A DNA stretch of 51,273 nt from Enhygromyxa salina (GCF_002994615.1 NZ_PVNK01000107.1:1-51273), one strand, 5' to 3'. Positions 33,039-41,731 are shown, numbered from the stretch's first letter. Translations and numbers: made by a program. The notes: generated from the sequence alone by a model not told the origin.

Positions 33039-35075
33039 GTGGAAGCACACGAAGGAACCCTAATCATAGATCTCGCCCTGGTCACGGGCGTCGCGGCGGT
33101 GACCGCGATGATCGCTCGCCGTCTCGGCCAGCCGAGCATCCTCGGCTACCTGCTCGCGGGGCTGATCGTCGGCCCCTACATCCCGATACCGCTGTTCGCC
33201 GACCCCGAGCGCATGGCCGCGCTCGCCGAGGTTGGCGTCGTGCTCGTGATGTTCGCGGTTGGGCTCGAATTCCGCATTCGACGACTGGCCGAGATCCTCC
33301 CCGTCTCCGGGCTCACCGCGATCGTACAGATTGGCGCGCTGGCCTGGGCCGGCCACACGGTTGGTTCGGTGCTGGGCTGGTCGTCCGCCGCGAGCATCTC
33401 GCTTGGGGCGACGCTGGCGATCTCCAGCACCATGGTGGTCAGCGCCGTGTTGCGCGCGCAGCCCGTCGATGCTGACGTCCGGGCGCACGTCTTCGGCATC
33501 CTCGTGGTCCAGGATCTCGTGGCCATCGTGCTGATGGCGGTCGTCACGACGCTGGCGTCAGGGCAAGAGCTGGGCCTGCAGTCCATCGGTCGACTGGTCG
33601 GCGAGCTCGGCGTGGTTGTCCTCGGGATGCTCGTGCTGGGCCTGCTCGTCCTCCCTCGCCTCGTGCGACTCGCGATCCGCCGTTTCGACTCCGAGGTCCT
33701 CGTCGTCCTCGTCGTCGGCGCCGCGTTTGGGTTGGCCAGCGTGGCAGAGCTGTTCGGCTACTCCGTCGCGCTGGGGGCGTTCATCGCAGGCATGGCGGTG
33801 GCGGAGTCTGGCCGCGGCGAGCAGGTCGAGCACGCGATCGAGTCGCTCCGCTCGCTGTTCGCAGCGATCTTCTTCGTCTCGATCGGGATGACCGTCGATC
33901 CGACGATGGCCTGGCAGAGCATGCCGCTCGCCCTCGGGCTGTCTGCCGTGGTCATCGCCGCCCAATTCGTGTCGGTCACGTCGGCGAGCATGTTGACGGG
34001 CAGCTCGCTGCGGCGCTCTGTGTTCTCCGGGCTGGCGCTCGGTCAGATCGGCGAGCTCTCGTTCATCCTCGCGACCATCGGCATCGGCGGCGGCGTCCTG
34101 CCCGAGGAGACCCTGCCCGCGCTCGTCACCGTGGCAACGGTGACGGCGTTCACGACCCCCTTCTTGTTGGGACGGGCGCAGTTGGTGGTCGACGGGCTCG
34201 ACCGGCTCATTCCGGACCGCGTCCAGGACTTCCTGTCTGCGTACCAGACCTTCGCGCGACGAAGTCGAGGCGACAGCGACGAACGACCCCTGCGGCGCTC
34301 CGTGGTCGCGGTCCTCCTCGACTGGACCGTCCTGCTGCTGATCTACGTGACCCACCACGCGCTGGGTCGTTCACTCGCCGCCAACCATCTCATCATCCTG
34401 AGCGTCGGCGCGGTGCTCCTCGCTGCGCCCTTCCTCGTCGGCCTGGTCCGCAGCGGGCGTCGTATGGCCTCGCAAGCTCGAGAGCTCGCCCGGGGCGACG
34501 GTTCAAACGACGGGCCATGGGCGAGGGCGGTAGAGGCGGTCGCCTTGCTCACGGTTGTGCTCTCGGTCGGCGTCCCGACCGTGGCGATCGTGCAGCCCCT
34601 GCTCGCCGGGCCGTGGGCGCAGGCGCTCGTGGTCGCTGCGCTCGTGGTCGTTCTCGTCCTCGTCGGTCTCCGGTTTCGGGCCGTCAAGCCGGGCTACACC
34701 TCCGAGGTGGCGCAGCTGGCGTTTCGGCTCGCCGACCAGCTTGGCCCTGCCGCGGGCGACACCGGCCAAGCGCCGCACTTTGATCCGCTCAGCGGTCTCG
34801 ACTACGAGCCGCTGCCCGTCGAGGCCAGCAGCGGAGCCTGCGGCTCGACCCTCGCCGAGCTAAACCTGCGCTGCAAGACGGGGGCGACGGTGGTCGCGAT
34901 TTCTCGCGGCGACGCCTCGGTCCCATTCCCCACCGGTCACGAGCGCTTGCAAGCGGGCGACCTCGTCGCCCTGTCTGGCTCCGACGACGCGCTCGAGCGA
35001 GCTCGAGCGCTGCTTGCCGCCCCAGCGGACAGCTCCGCGCCCCCGGCTGCAGCGCTCAGCGAGGCTGCGACCTGA
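33039..35075 (+). CDS. CPA2-family monovalent cation/H+ antiporter with TrkA-C domain
   Basis: This 678-residue inner-membrane protein resembles KefB-type antiporters. The N-terminal half has about twelve spans with GQPSILGYLLAGLIVGP, LVMFAVGLEF and VVQDLVAIV, all hallmarks of the CPA2 fold. Extra spans follow at about 425-545, and a TrkA-C domain lies at about 590-660 (LAELNLRCKTGATVVAISRG, LQAGDLVALSG). A TrkA-N nucleotide domain is lacking. The GTG at 33039 follows the TusA fusion by 7 bp, which places it in the kinase operon. Ion specificity (K+ or Na+) cannot be told from sequence. Confidence 0.88.
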   Translation: MEAHEGTLIIDLALVTGVAAVTAMIARRLGQPSILGYLLAGLIVGPYIPIPLFADPERMAALAEVGVVLVMFAVGLEFRIRRLAEILPVSGLTAIVQIGALAWAGHTVGSVLGWSSAASISLGATLAISSTMVVSAVLRAQPVDADVRAHVFGILVVQDLVAIVLMAVVTTLASGQELGLQSIGRLVGELGVVVLGMLVLGLLVLPRLVRLAIRRFDSEVLVVLVVGAAFGLASVAELFGYSVALGAFIAGMAVAESGRGEQVEHAIESLRSLFAAIFFVSIGMTVDPTMAWQSMPLALGLSAVVIAAQFVSVTSASMLTGSSLRRSVFSGLALGQIGELSFILATIGIGGGVLPEETLPALVTVATVTAFTTPFLLGRAQLVVDGLDRLIPDRVQDFLSAYQTFARRSRGDSDERPLRRSVVAVLLDWTVLLLIYVTHHALGRSLAANHLIILSVGAVLLAAPFLVGLVRSGRRMASQARELARGDGSNDGPWARAVEAVALLTVVLSVGVPTVAIVQPLLAGPWAQALVVAALVVVLVLVGLRFRAVKPGYTSEVAQLAFRLADQLGPAAGDTGQAPHFDPLSGLDYEPLPVEASSGACGSTLAELNLRCKTGATVVAISRGDASVPFPTGHERLQAGDLVALSGSDDALERARALLAAPADSSAPPAAALSEAAT

Positions 35076-35110
35076 GCCGGCGAGGGCTCGGCGTAGCGAG
35101 CTCGCCGCGA

Positions 35111-35208
35111 GCCCTTGTCGCAGAAGGTCCCGCCGCAGGCCTGCGCCGTGCTCGGCGTAGCGAGCGGCAGCGCGAGGCCAACGAGGGGCAGGCTCAGCGC
35201 GAGCGCCG
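35111..35208 (-). pseudogene. Signal-peptide fossil of a third DUF2330 paralogue
   Basis: Downstream of, and overlapping in another frame with, the end of copy 2, the minus strand reads ALALSLPLVGLALPL, then ATPSTAQACGGTFCDKG. This matches the signal peptide and mature start of copy 2 (LALPLLTPSTVDACGGTFCDAG). The similarity stops at CDKG. No start codon remains. It indicates a tandem copy deleted except for its first part. Confidence 0.75.
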
Positions 35209-36936
35209 ACGGCGAATGAGCCCAAACAGCCCGAGGGTCATGAAGCCAAAGGCCACGCCGCCCGCGGGGGCCTTGTCGCCGAGGGTGCAGCCTGCGTTGC
35301 AGCTCTGGGGGAGATCGCCGTAGCCCTTGCTCTTGTTGTACTCGTCGAGCAGGTCGTTGATCTTCTGGGTGTTGTCGACGAGGTTGATCAGCGGGGCGTC
35401 GTCAGCCATGCCGTCCTGGTCGATGTCCTCGTCCCAGGGCATCTCGTCCTGGAACTTGGGCCAGACCAGATCCTCGTTGGCGGGGAAGAACACCTCGCGG
35501 CCGTCGGGCAGCGTGATGATGCGGCTGTCGTCGCACAGGGTCCGCTGGGTAGCTCGACGGTTGTTGTCGACGTCGGGCAGCGAGGCGTTGCTGCGGAACA
35601 TCGGGTCGGCGTTCATCTCGCTCGGCGAGATCGTGGTGTACATCCGGGTCAGGTAGGGGTTCTCGTTGACGAGCTGGCTCGCGCGCAGGCCGGGCTTGAA
35701 GATGCGCTCGTCGAGGGTCGTGGCGAAGGCCTCTGCGTCCCAGGCGAGCAGGTCGATCTGGTCGACGTAGCACTCGAGGCAGTCGTAGAATTCGAGGGGG
35801 TCGAGGCCGTCGGGGACCGGGATGTACTGGGCGAGGATCGGCTCGATCAGCGGGTGGAGGCCGTAGCAGGCGGCCTCCCACTCGATGTCGCAATAGTAGA
35901 GGTTGTGACTCTCGAGCTGGTCGATCGCGCCGACGGGGCTGTCGGCGAGCGCGGCGTAGGGGGCTGGATCCCAGTTTTGGTTGTAGACGTTGTTGAGCGA
36001 GATGACGTCGCTGGGGCCGGCGTACTCCGTTACAAAGGCGTTGCCGTCGGCCTCCTGGGCGTCGACGGCCAAGGAGATGACCTCTTTGTAGTTGTCGCCG
36101 TCGTTGAGCCAGTCGATCTTGAGCGAGTTGACGAGCACGTGGCGGTAGTTGATCGGGACCACCCGGGCGTCACCCAAGAAGAAGGTCCGGATGTCCATGT
36201 CGTCGGCCGCGGCGATCGCCGTGAGCCGGAGCGGGACGCAGGGCGCGGTGCCGTTGTAGCGGATGACGATCGGGTGGACGTCCTCGACGCCGGCCTCGAC
36301 GCCGAGCTTGAGGGCGACGAACAGGTACTCCTCCTCGAGGTAGCTGGCGAGGATCGGCTCGGCGTTGGGATCTTGCTGGTAGCCGTGGTCGCCGAGCCAG
36401 GTCATGACGCCCTCGACGGTGCCGCCGTCGAGCACGGCGATCTCGAACGCGCCGACGCTGCCGCTGAACACGACGTCGGGGCCGGCGGGGTCGCCCGTGT
36501 CCCCGCCGGTCTCGCCGCCTTGGCCGCCGTCTTCGTCGCTGAAGGTGGTGGCGGCGGTGCTGTTGGCGTCGTCGTCGGCGGGGGCGCAGTCGTCGGTCGT
36601 GAAGTTGCGGCCGTAGGTCGGCACGGAGCCGGCGAGCATGTTGTCGAACAAGATCTGCGAGCCGACCTCGAACTCCGGCAGCGAGGTGACCGGGATGACC
36701 CAGGCGAAGGCCTCGGCCGAGGTGTTGGGGTCGATCTGGATCTGGATGTGGGCTTCGACGCTGTCCTCGCCGATCTTGAACAGGATGTTCTCGCCGGTCT
36801 GGTCGACGGGCATCGCGGTTGGACCGGCGTCGCAGAAGGTGCCTCCGCAGGCGTCGACGGTGCTCGGGGTCAAGAGTGGCAGGGCCAGGGCCAGGGCCGG
36901 CGCGGCGATCAGGGAAGCGTATCGGAAGGTCATCAT
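35194..36936 (-). CDS. DUF2330 secreted protein with MYXO-CTERM-like tail (copy 2)
   Basis: This 580-residue paralogue of the protein at 28088 has a signal peptide, ACGGTFCDAG, MPVDQTGENILFKIGED, and long blocks identical to copy 1 such as VFSGSVGA(Y/F)EIAVLDGG and DMDIRTFFLGDARVVPINYR. The variable acidic linker differs (Asp/Gly/Thr with Ala-Asn). The C-terminus has CNAGCTLGD, a hydrophobic span and RRRR. Start is ATG at 36936 or 36933 (MMTFRY). It lies between the antiporter gene, which is convergent, and the GT39-like gene upstream on the same strand. Role unknown. Confidence 0.88.
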   Translation of the reverse strand: MMTFRYASLIAAPALALALPLLTPSTVDACGGTFCDAGPTAMPVDQTGENILFKIGEDSVEAHIQIQIDPNTSAEAFAWVIPVTSLPEFEVGSQILFDNMLAGSVPTYGRNFTTDDCAPADDDANSTAATTFSDEDGGQGGETGGDTGDPAGPDVVFSGSVGAFEIAVLDGGTVEGVMTWLGDHGYQQDPNAEPILASYLEEEYLFVALKLGVEAGVEDVHPIVIRYNGTAPCVPLRLTAIAAADDMDIRTFFLGDARVVPINYRHVLVNSLKIDWLNDGDNYKEVISLAVDAQEADGNAFVTEYAGPSDVISLNNVYNQNWDPAPYAALADSPVGAIDQLESHNLYYCDIEWEAACYGLHPLIEPILAQYIPVPDGLDPLEFYDCLECYVDQIDLLAWDAEAFATTLDERIFKPGLRASQLVNENPYLTRMYTTISPSEMNADPMFRSNASLPDVDNNRRATQRTLCDDSRIITLPDGREVFFPANEDLVWPKFQDEMPWDEDIDQDGMADDAPLINLVDNTQKINDLLDEYNKSKGYGDLPQSCNAGCTLGDKAPAGGVAFGFMTLGLFGLIRRRRSR

Positions 36937-36968
36937 GGGGCTCACTCGGGATTGGGGGTCTCTCGGGG

Positions 36969-36993
36969 GTGCCACGGGCCGAAGATCCGATCA
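36969..36993 (-). promoter_or_regulatory. Element conserved upstream of both DUF2330 genes (copy 2)
   Basis: The minus strand reads TGATCGGATCTTCGGCCCG followed by TGGCAC, 33 bp before the DUF2330 start. It overlaps the stop codon of the upstream glycosyltransferase gene. Sequence and spacing match copy 1 with one single-base gap and one or two changes. The bases after TGGCAC lack the GC expected of a sigma-54 -12 box. Confidence 0.45.
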
Positions 36994-38613
36994 GCCGCTG
37001 CCCGAATTCGGACCCTCGTCCGCTCCAGTCGGCCACAGCAGCCACCACAGCGCAAACAGGGGCGCCAAGCTGAGCGGACCGGGGAGACCCAGGAGGCGGC
37101 CGAGGGTCGTCGCCGTGCCCGGCGAACTGGGCGAAAACAGCTGTGGAACTGCGTACGCCCAGATTGGGTTGCCGTGGCCGGGGGCCTCGGGGCCCGCGGC
37201 CGTGATCAGCGTGATCTGAACGCAGGCGACCCCGGCGAGGGCGGCCGTGGCCCACGGGACCCTCCGCAGCGCGGGGCCGAGCCCAACTGCCAAAAAGGCC
37301 AACATCGGGACAGCGTGGCGGGGGCCGAGGGCCGCCCCGCCGTCCCACATGTAATATCCGCTGTTGAGGAGCAGGTACCAGGCGATGATCGCGAGGCCGA
37401 GGACGAGATCCGGGGTCCGCAGCGGGCCGCCTCGGCTGCGCAATAGCGCGCTTTGGGCTCCGAGCGCAGGGCCGCCCTCGAAGATCCGCAGCGCCAGGCC
37501 CCAGGCCGCGAGCAGCAGCACCGGGGACAGATAGAAGAGGCCGCGGAAGCTGCCGAAGAGCAGCTGGCCGAGGACCTCGAGCTTCGGGGCGCCGATGCCG
37601 TAGTTCACCGCCATGCCAGCCGCGAACTCGTCGAGGTAGACGAAGTCGTAGCCGGTCGCGAACGGGCCTCCGAACGCCCAGCTGTGGTACCCGGCCAGGA
37701 CGAGCGCCCAGGGCAGGCCGCCGAGGCAGATCCACGCGCCGAAGCCAAGCCCCCGACGCCAGCTGGCCCAGGCGACGATCAACACGACCGGGACCGCCGC
37801 CGTGTACTCGCACAGCACGGCCCAGCCAAGCAGGCCGCCGACGATCAGCGCGAGCGACCGGGAGACCCGCTCGTGGACGTCGCTGAGCACGACCAGCGCG
37901 AAGCTGGCGAAGAGCAGATCCGCGACGAGCTGGTGGCCGTAGAAGCCGCAGGCGTAGCCGAGGGCCGGGGTCGCGAGCAGCCACGCGAGGGTCGCCCAGG
38001 TTGCGAGTCGGCGCTCGCCCCCGAGCTCGCGCAGCATGACCAGGTAAAACAGCGCGCCAGCAAGCAGCGTGGGCAGCGTGACCACGAACATCCTGCACAG
38101 CCACAGCGCGACCAGCGTCGCCGGGTTGTAGACGAGCACGTCGCCGGGCTCGCGATCTTCGGGTGCCGGGGTCAGCCCCGCTGCCTCGATCGCGGGGTCG
38201 AGGGGCTCGACCCGCACGCTCGGGAGCTCGCCGCCGGTCGCTCGCCGGACCAGATAAAAGCCCGCGTAGGGCACGGTCGCGAGGAGCGACACGCCCGGCG
38301 CCTTGTCGCTGTAGAAGTGGCCGTCGCGGTGGCTCTTGTCGCCGGTCGTGACATGCCAGTCGTCGATCGTCACGTCGCCGTGCTCGACCAGCGCCCGGGT
38401 CAGCGCGAGGCGGGAGTTTTGGTTCCAGGCTGGCGGGCCCACGAAGTAGGCGAAGGTGCACAGCAGCGCCAAGCCCACCGCCCAGGCGCGCGGGTGCTCG
38501 GCCACGCGCGCGAGGAGCTCGCGCACGAAGGCGCGGACGCTGACGGGCGCGACGGACACCCCCGAGCGTGCACGCGCCCGGGGTCCTGGCGCAAGTGGGG
38601 CAGGGGGTGACAA
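36991..38613 (-). CDS. Polytopic glycosyltransferase-like protein (GT39/ArnT type)
   Basis: This 540-residue inner-membrane protein has about eleven hydrophobic segments. After the first span an extracytoplasmic loop has SRLALTRALVEHGDVTIDDW and DGHFYSDKAPGVSLLA, the pattern of lipid-linked sugar transferases of the PMT/ArnT fold, with an Asp near the start of the loop as candidate catalytic residue. Later loops include YDFVYLDEF and GPRHAVPMLAFLAVGLGP. Donor and acceptor are unknown. The start is GTG at 38613, only 46 bp from the divergent lipoprotein gene; ATG choices inside would remove the basic N-terminus. Confidence 0.78.
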   Translation of the reverse strand: MSPPAPLAPGPRARARSGVSVAPVSVRAFVRELLARVAEHPRAWAVGLALLCTFAYFVGPPAWNQNSRLALTRALVEHGDVTIDDWHVTTGDKSHRDGHFYSDKAPGVSLLATVPYAGFYLVRRATGGELPSVRVEPLDPAIEAAGLTPAPEDREPGDVLVYNPATLVALWLCRMFVVTLPTLLAGALFYLVMLRELGGERRLATWATLAWLLATPALGYACGFYGHQLVADLLFASFALVVLSDVHERVSRSLALIVGGLLGWAVLCEYTAAVPVVLIVAWASWRRGLGFGAWICLGGLPWALVLAGYHSWAFGGPFATGYDFVYLDEFAAGMAVNYGIGAPKLEVLGQLLFGSFRGLFYLSPVLLLAAWGLALRIFEGGPALGAQSALLRSRGGPLRTPDLVLGLAIIAWYLLLNSGYYMWDGGAALGPRHAVPMLAFLAVGLGPALRRVPWATAALAGVACVQITLITAAGPEAPGHGNPIWAYAVPQLFSPSSPGTATTLGRLLGLPGPLSLAPLFALWWLLWPTGADEGPNSGSG

Positions 38614-38659
38614 GACCCTGCGCAGGGCGGCGCGGTCGTGCTATCGCTGGTTCGCTGCC

Positions 38660-40429
38660 ATGCGCCTAACTTCGACTAGCTTCAAGCCCCTGCGACTCGT
38701 CGCGCCGCTCCTTCTCATCGCGAGCCTGTCTGCCTGCACAGATCCGCCGTCGTCCGAGAATGGCAGCGGCGACGGCGACACGACCGGCGACGGCGACGGC
38801 GACGGCGACACGGGGGACGAGGGCCCGGTGCTCATCTGCAAGCCCGGCGAGACCCAGTGCCTCGACGCCGAGACCCTCGAGGTCTGCGCGCCGACCGGGC
38901 TGAGCTGGGAGCAGGTGCCCTGCGAGGGCTACGAGCGGTGCGACCCGAACTTCATGGACGAAGAGGGCAGCCTGACCGCTGTCTGCTTGGGGCCGTGCGA
39001 GGAGCTCCAAGACTCGGCCTCGTCCGAGGGCTGCTCGTTCTACACGACGAGCATGTACCAGGCCACGCTGCCCTTCAACGTGACCGAGGAGCCGTCCGAC
39101 GCGATCGTCGTCGGCAACCCGCAGCTCGATCGCGAAGCGACCGTGTCGCTCTACTATGTGCCCTACGGCAGCAACAAAGAGGAGCTCGTCGAGGAGATCG
39201 GCGGCGAGCCGATCGAGAACCCGGTCGTGATCCCGCCCGGCGAGTCCCACGTGTTCTTGCTCGATCCCACCATCACGATCTACCAGGACGAGCAGGAGAC
39301 CTCGCTGTTTCGCAGCGGCGTCGTCTACCACGCCGAGAGTGATCTGCCCGTCGTCGCCTACCTCCACGCGCCCTACGAGGCCCAAAACACCAACGCCTCG
39401 ACCCTGCTGCTGCCCGAGCACGTGATGCAGAACGACTACGTGGTCTACAGCCACGGGGCCTGGCAGATGCCCAACTACTTCACCGTCATCGCGCTCCACG
39501 ACCAGACAACCGTGACCTGGCGGCCGAGCGTCGAGACCGCGGGCAACTCGCTGCCGCTGCCCTTCGTCGAGCAAGGCGAGATGGGCAGCCAGCTCCTCAA
39601 CCGCTTCGACAACATTCGGATCGACACCTCGATCAAGCACGACCGGCTCAAGTGCGAGCAGGATCTGTCGGGCACGGTGGTCTCGGCCGACAAGCCGATC
39701 TGGCTGGTCTCGGCTGTTCGCGTGCTGCGGCTGCCGTGGTGCGGCGGGATCGTCCCGGGCTGCAACGACGTCGACGACATGAGCTGCGACTACGGCTCGG
39801 ACTTTGCGATGGAGCAGAACTTGCCGCTCGACTACTGGGGCCGCGAGTACGTCGGCCCCGCGTCGCCGGTCCGCGACGGCGAGCAGCACCACTGGCGGGT
39901 GTTCGCGGGCGAGGACAACGTGAACGTGACCGTGACCCCGGCCCAGCCGGGCACACCGATCAACCTGGCCCAGCGCGGCGACTGGGTCGAGTTCATCGTT
40001 CCAACCGGGACCGATCTGCTGTTCGAGGGTGACGGCGTGTTCATGCCCGTCCAGTACGTGACCGGCCACCATGACAACGCCAACAACATCGGCTCGCCAG
40101 CGATGATCCAGATGGTCCCGACCGCGCAGTTCCTGGACCGCTACGTGTTCGTGACCGGATCCGGCTACTCCCAAAATTATGTTCAGGTCATCCGCGAGGC
40201 CGGGACCCCCGACGTGATGCTCGACGGCGCCGCGGTCGCCGGCTGGTCCGCGGTCGCGGGCTGGGAGGTCGCGACGGTGCTGATCGAGGAGGGCCCGCAC
40301 GAGATCACCAGCGCCGGCTCGTTCGGCATCGTGCAGTACGGCTACTCGGAGCACGTCGGCGCCGAGCAGAACTCTGCCGGGTACGGCTACATGGGCGGGA
40401 TGAAGGCCGAGGTCATCTACATCCCGTAG
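38660..40429 (+). CDS. Lipoprotein with IgGFc-binding-like domain
   Basis: This 589-residue lipoprotein has a signal peptide and lipobox LSAC (C26), a GDGDTTGDGDGDGDT linker, a small Cys-rich region (about 55-115) and a large beta-rich domain. That domain resembles the IgGFc-binding N-terminal family found in many myxobacterial surface proteins, with PLPFVEQGEMGS, FVPTG-like loops, WLVSAVRVLRLP and QYVTGHHDNANNIGSP. It is expected at the cell surface, perhaps in adhesion. The ATG at 38660 is required for the signal peptide. The longer upstream frame is spurious. Confidence 0.82.
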   Translation: MRLTSTSFKPLRLVAPLLLIASLSACTDPPSSENGSGDGDTTGDGDGDGDTGDEGPVLICKPGETQCLDAETLEVCAPTGLSWEQVPCEGYERCDPNFMDEEGSLTAVCLGPCEELQDSASSEGCSFYTTSMYQATLPFNVTEEPSDAIVVGNPQLDREATVSLYYVPYGSNKEELVEEIGGEPIENPVVIPPGESHVFLLDPTITIYQDEQETSLFRSGVVYHAESDLPVVAYLHAPYEAQNTNASTLLLPEHVMQNDYVVYSHGAWQMPNYFTVIALHDQTTVTWRPSVETAGNSLPLPFVEQGEMGSQLLNRFDNIRIDTSIKHDRLKCEQDLSGTVVSADKPIWLVSAVRVLRLPWCGGIVPGCNDVDDMSCDYGSDFAMEQNLPLDYWGREYVGPASPVRDGEQHHWRVFAGEDNVNVTVTPAQPGTPINLAQRGDWVEFIVPTGTDLLFEGDGVFMPVQYVTGHHDNANNIGSPAMIQMVPTAQFLDRYVFVTGSGYSQNYVQVIREAGTPDVMLDGAAVAGWSAVAGWEVATVLIEEGPHEITSAGSFGIVQYGYSEHVGAEQNSAGYGYMGGMKAEVIYIP

Positions 40430-40451
40430 GGGTCCTCGCGCAGCCCAAGAT

Positions 40452-40512
40452 CACCACGGGCTGCTAGCACCCCGGGCTGCTAGCACCCCGGGCTGCTAGC
40501 AGCCCGGGGTGC
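40452..40512. repeat. Tandem run of the CTAG repeat (16-bp units)
   Basis: Three direct units of CACC(A/C)CGGGCTGCTAG occupy 40452-40499, and a diverging half CAGCCCGGGGTGC follows. The run begins 22 bp after the IgGFc-like gene stop. It is the only place where the palindrome core is repeated head to tail. Confidence 0.85.
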
Positions 40513-40661
40513 AATGCATCGTGTCGCCTCGCGCCGGAATTTTTGCCGAGGGCGCGAAGCCAAAACGCCGCTGTACCGGGCGTACTGCAAGTTTTGGCGA
40601 CAAAGCCCTCGGGGAAAAGGCCAAGCGAGGCGGCGCGAGGCATAGCACCCCGGGCTGCTAG
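40496..40661. repeat. Inverted pair of long repeat arms (MITE-like element)
   Basis: The left arm (40496-40576) is the 81-bp repeat also seen at 21934-22014. The right arm (about 40584-40661) is a diverged copy in the opposite direction, sharing GCCTCGCGCC, CCGAGGGC and CCAAAAC blocks, and ending ATAGCACCCCGGGCTGCTAG. Together they form an imperfect palindrome of about 166 bp with CTAG ends and no coding capacity. It resembles a miniature inverted-repeat element. Confidence 0.65.
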
Positions 40662-40771
40662 CTTCGCCGGGTGGCGACTGTGCTCGCCACACAGACCGGA
40701 CCGTCGCGCGGCCGTCTTCGACCGTCGCATGACCGACGGATCACGGCACCCACCTTGCAGCGGATGCGAAG

Positions 40772-41071
40772 GTGCCGTGGATCGCAGCGTGTGTGGCCGT
40801 CGTCGTCTTCTCCATCGCCTGGTTGGTCAGCCGACGCAGCCGCAAGCTCTACGGTGAGCTTGACGAGTTCGACATGACCCGCGATGCCAGCGAGTCGATC
40901 AAGGAGGTGCTCGTTCGGATGGCCAGGTCGCGGACGCTCGAGGCCGCTCGAGTTGGCACGGTGCCCGCCTTCTCGGGCGCCGTGAGTGAGGCCCTGACCC
41001 AGCCATGTGCGCCATCGGGCGGGCAGCCGAGCAGCCGGGGTCGCTCGCGGATCTATTTTCAGGCCTACTGA
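40772..41071 (+). CDS. Small single-span membrane hypothetical protein
   Basis: The frame gives 99 residues with a convincing N-terminal membrane span (IAACVAVVVFSIAWLVS), a basic stop-transfer SRRSRK and a helical part (YGELDEFDMTRDASESIKEV). The last 30 residues are less protein-like, and the true end may have been lost by frameshift. The start is GTG at 40772. No family is recognised. It follows the MITE-like element and precedes another small hypothetical gene. Confidence 0.45.
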   Translation: MPWIAACVAVVVFSIAWLVSRRSRKLYGELDEFDMTRDASESIKEVLVRMARSRTLEAARVGTVPAFSGAVSEALTQPCAPSGGQPSSRGRSRIYFQAY

Positions 41072-41160
41072 GGGCGCGCGTCGAGGGCGCCCGTTTTCAC
41101 GCAAACGATGGCGGAGCTCATCCCAGCCTACCGGGGACAAAGTACCTGCTAGAGTGCGGC

Positions 41161-41502
41161 GTGGCCTTCGAGCACCAACGCGCCGCAGCGCTGAGAATCC
41201 TCCAGTCGATCGAGCTGGGCTCCTTGTCGAGCCCCGAGTTGTTCAACCTGATCGAGGAGGCCGATCCTACCTTGGTCTACCTGATCTTCACCTGGCTGCG
41301 GGTGCGCTACCGATCGGACCCGGCGGCCGAGGGTGTCATCGGGCGGATGGTCGAGCTGTGCAAGCGCTACCCGTCGGTCACGGCGCAGGTCAAGGAGGGC
41401 CAGGCCGACTCGGTCGTGGAATGGTTCGAGGACGAGTACGCCTACGGGGACCTCGACGCGCAGGCGTTTGTGGCGCTGGTCGTCGACAAGCTCGAGAGTT
41501 GA
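41161..41502 (+). CDS. Small helical hypothetical protein
   Basis: From the GTG at 41161 this frame encodes 113 residues, highly helical and acidic: LRILQSIELGSLSSPELFNL, FTWLRVRYRSDP and VEWFEDEYAYGDLDAQAFVA. No motif is recognised. A longer reading from 41005 exists, but its first 50 residues look random. Codon bias from 41161 is that of a real gene. The role is unknown. Confidence 0.6.
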   Translation: MAFEHQRAAALRILQSIELGSLSSPELFNLIEEADPTLVYLIFTWLRVRYRSDPAAEGVIGRMVELCKRYPSVTAQVKEGQADSVVEWFEDEYAYGDLDAQAFVALVVDKLES

Positions 41503-41584
41503 GCTGCGTTCTTCGTGGGGGGGATTCGGCGGGGGGCTCGGGGTTGTTGATGAGGCTGGGGCGTGCCGTTGAGGGTCCGCGCAG

Positions 41585-41731
41585 GGCCGCAGGAGGTCCG
41601 AGTTCGGGGCGTCGCCTCTCCATCTGGAGTGCAGAAGGCTCTTGGTGCCGCTTCTCCAGGTCGGTTGGCTGGGCGTCGAAGGTGCTTTTCGTACGGCGAT
41701 ACCCCGAACTCGGACCTCCTGCGGCCTTTTT
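41585..41731 (+). repeat. 142-nt stem structure with perfect 25-bp inverted repeat and T-run
   Basis: Arms at 41585-41609 and 41702-41726 are perfectly complementary over 25 bp (GGCCGCAGGAGG... / ...CCTCCTGCGGCC). Pairing can extend inward with GTCGCC/GGCGAT past a one-base bulge, and an inner CTCCATCTGGAG hairpin exists. TTTTT follows at 727-731 of this kilobase. It may be a terminator for the gene ending at 41502, a structured RNA or a MITE. Confidence 0.7.

Noticed and set aside
36969..36993. Sigma-54 promoter before DUF2330 copy 2
   Set aside because: TGGCAC is present but no GC follows at the -12 spacing, so only the conserved element is reported.
40464..40730. An 88-codon minus-strand gene
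   Set aside because: It consists almost wholly of the repeat arms; similar peptides at 21934 arise from the same DNA repeat, not from a gene.
41005..41160. N-terminal extension of the small helical protein
   Set aside because: Composition changes sharply at the GTG at 41161; the upstream residues do not look like protein.
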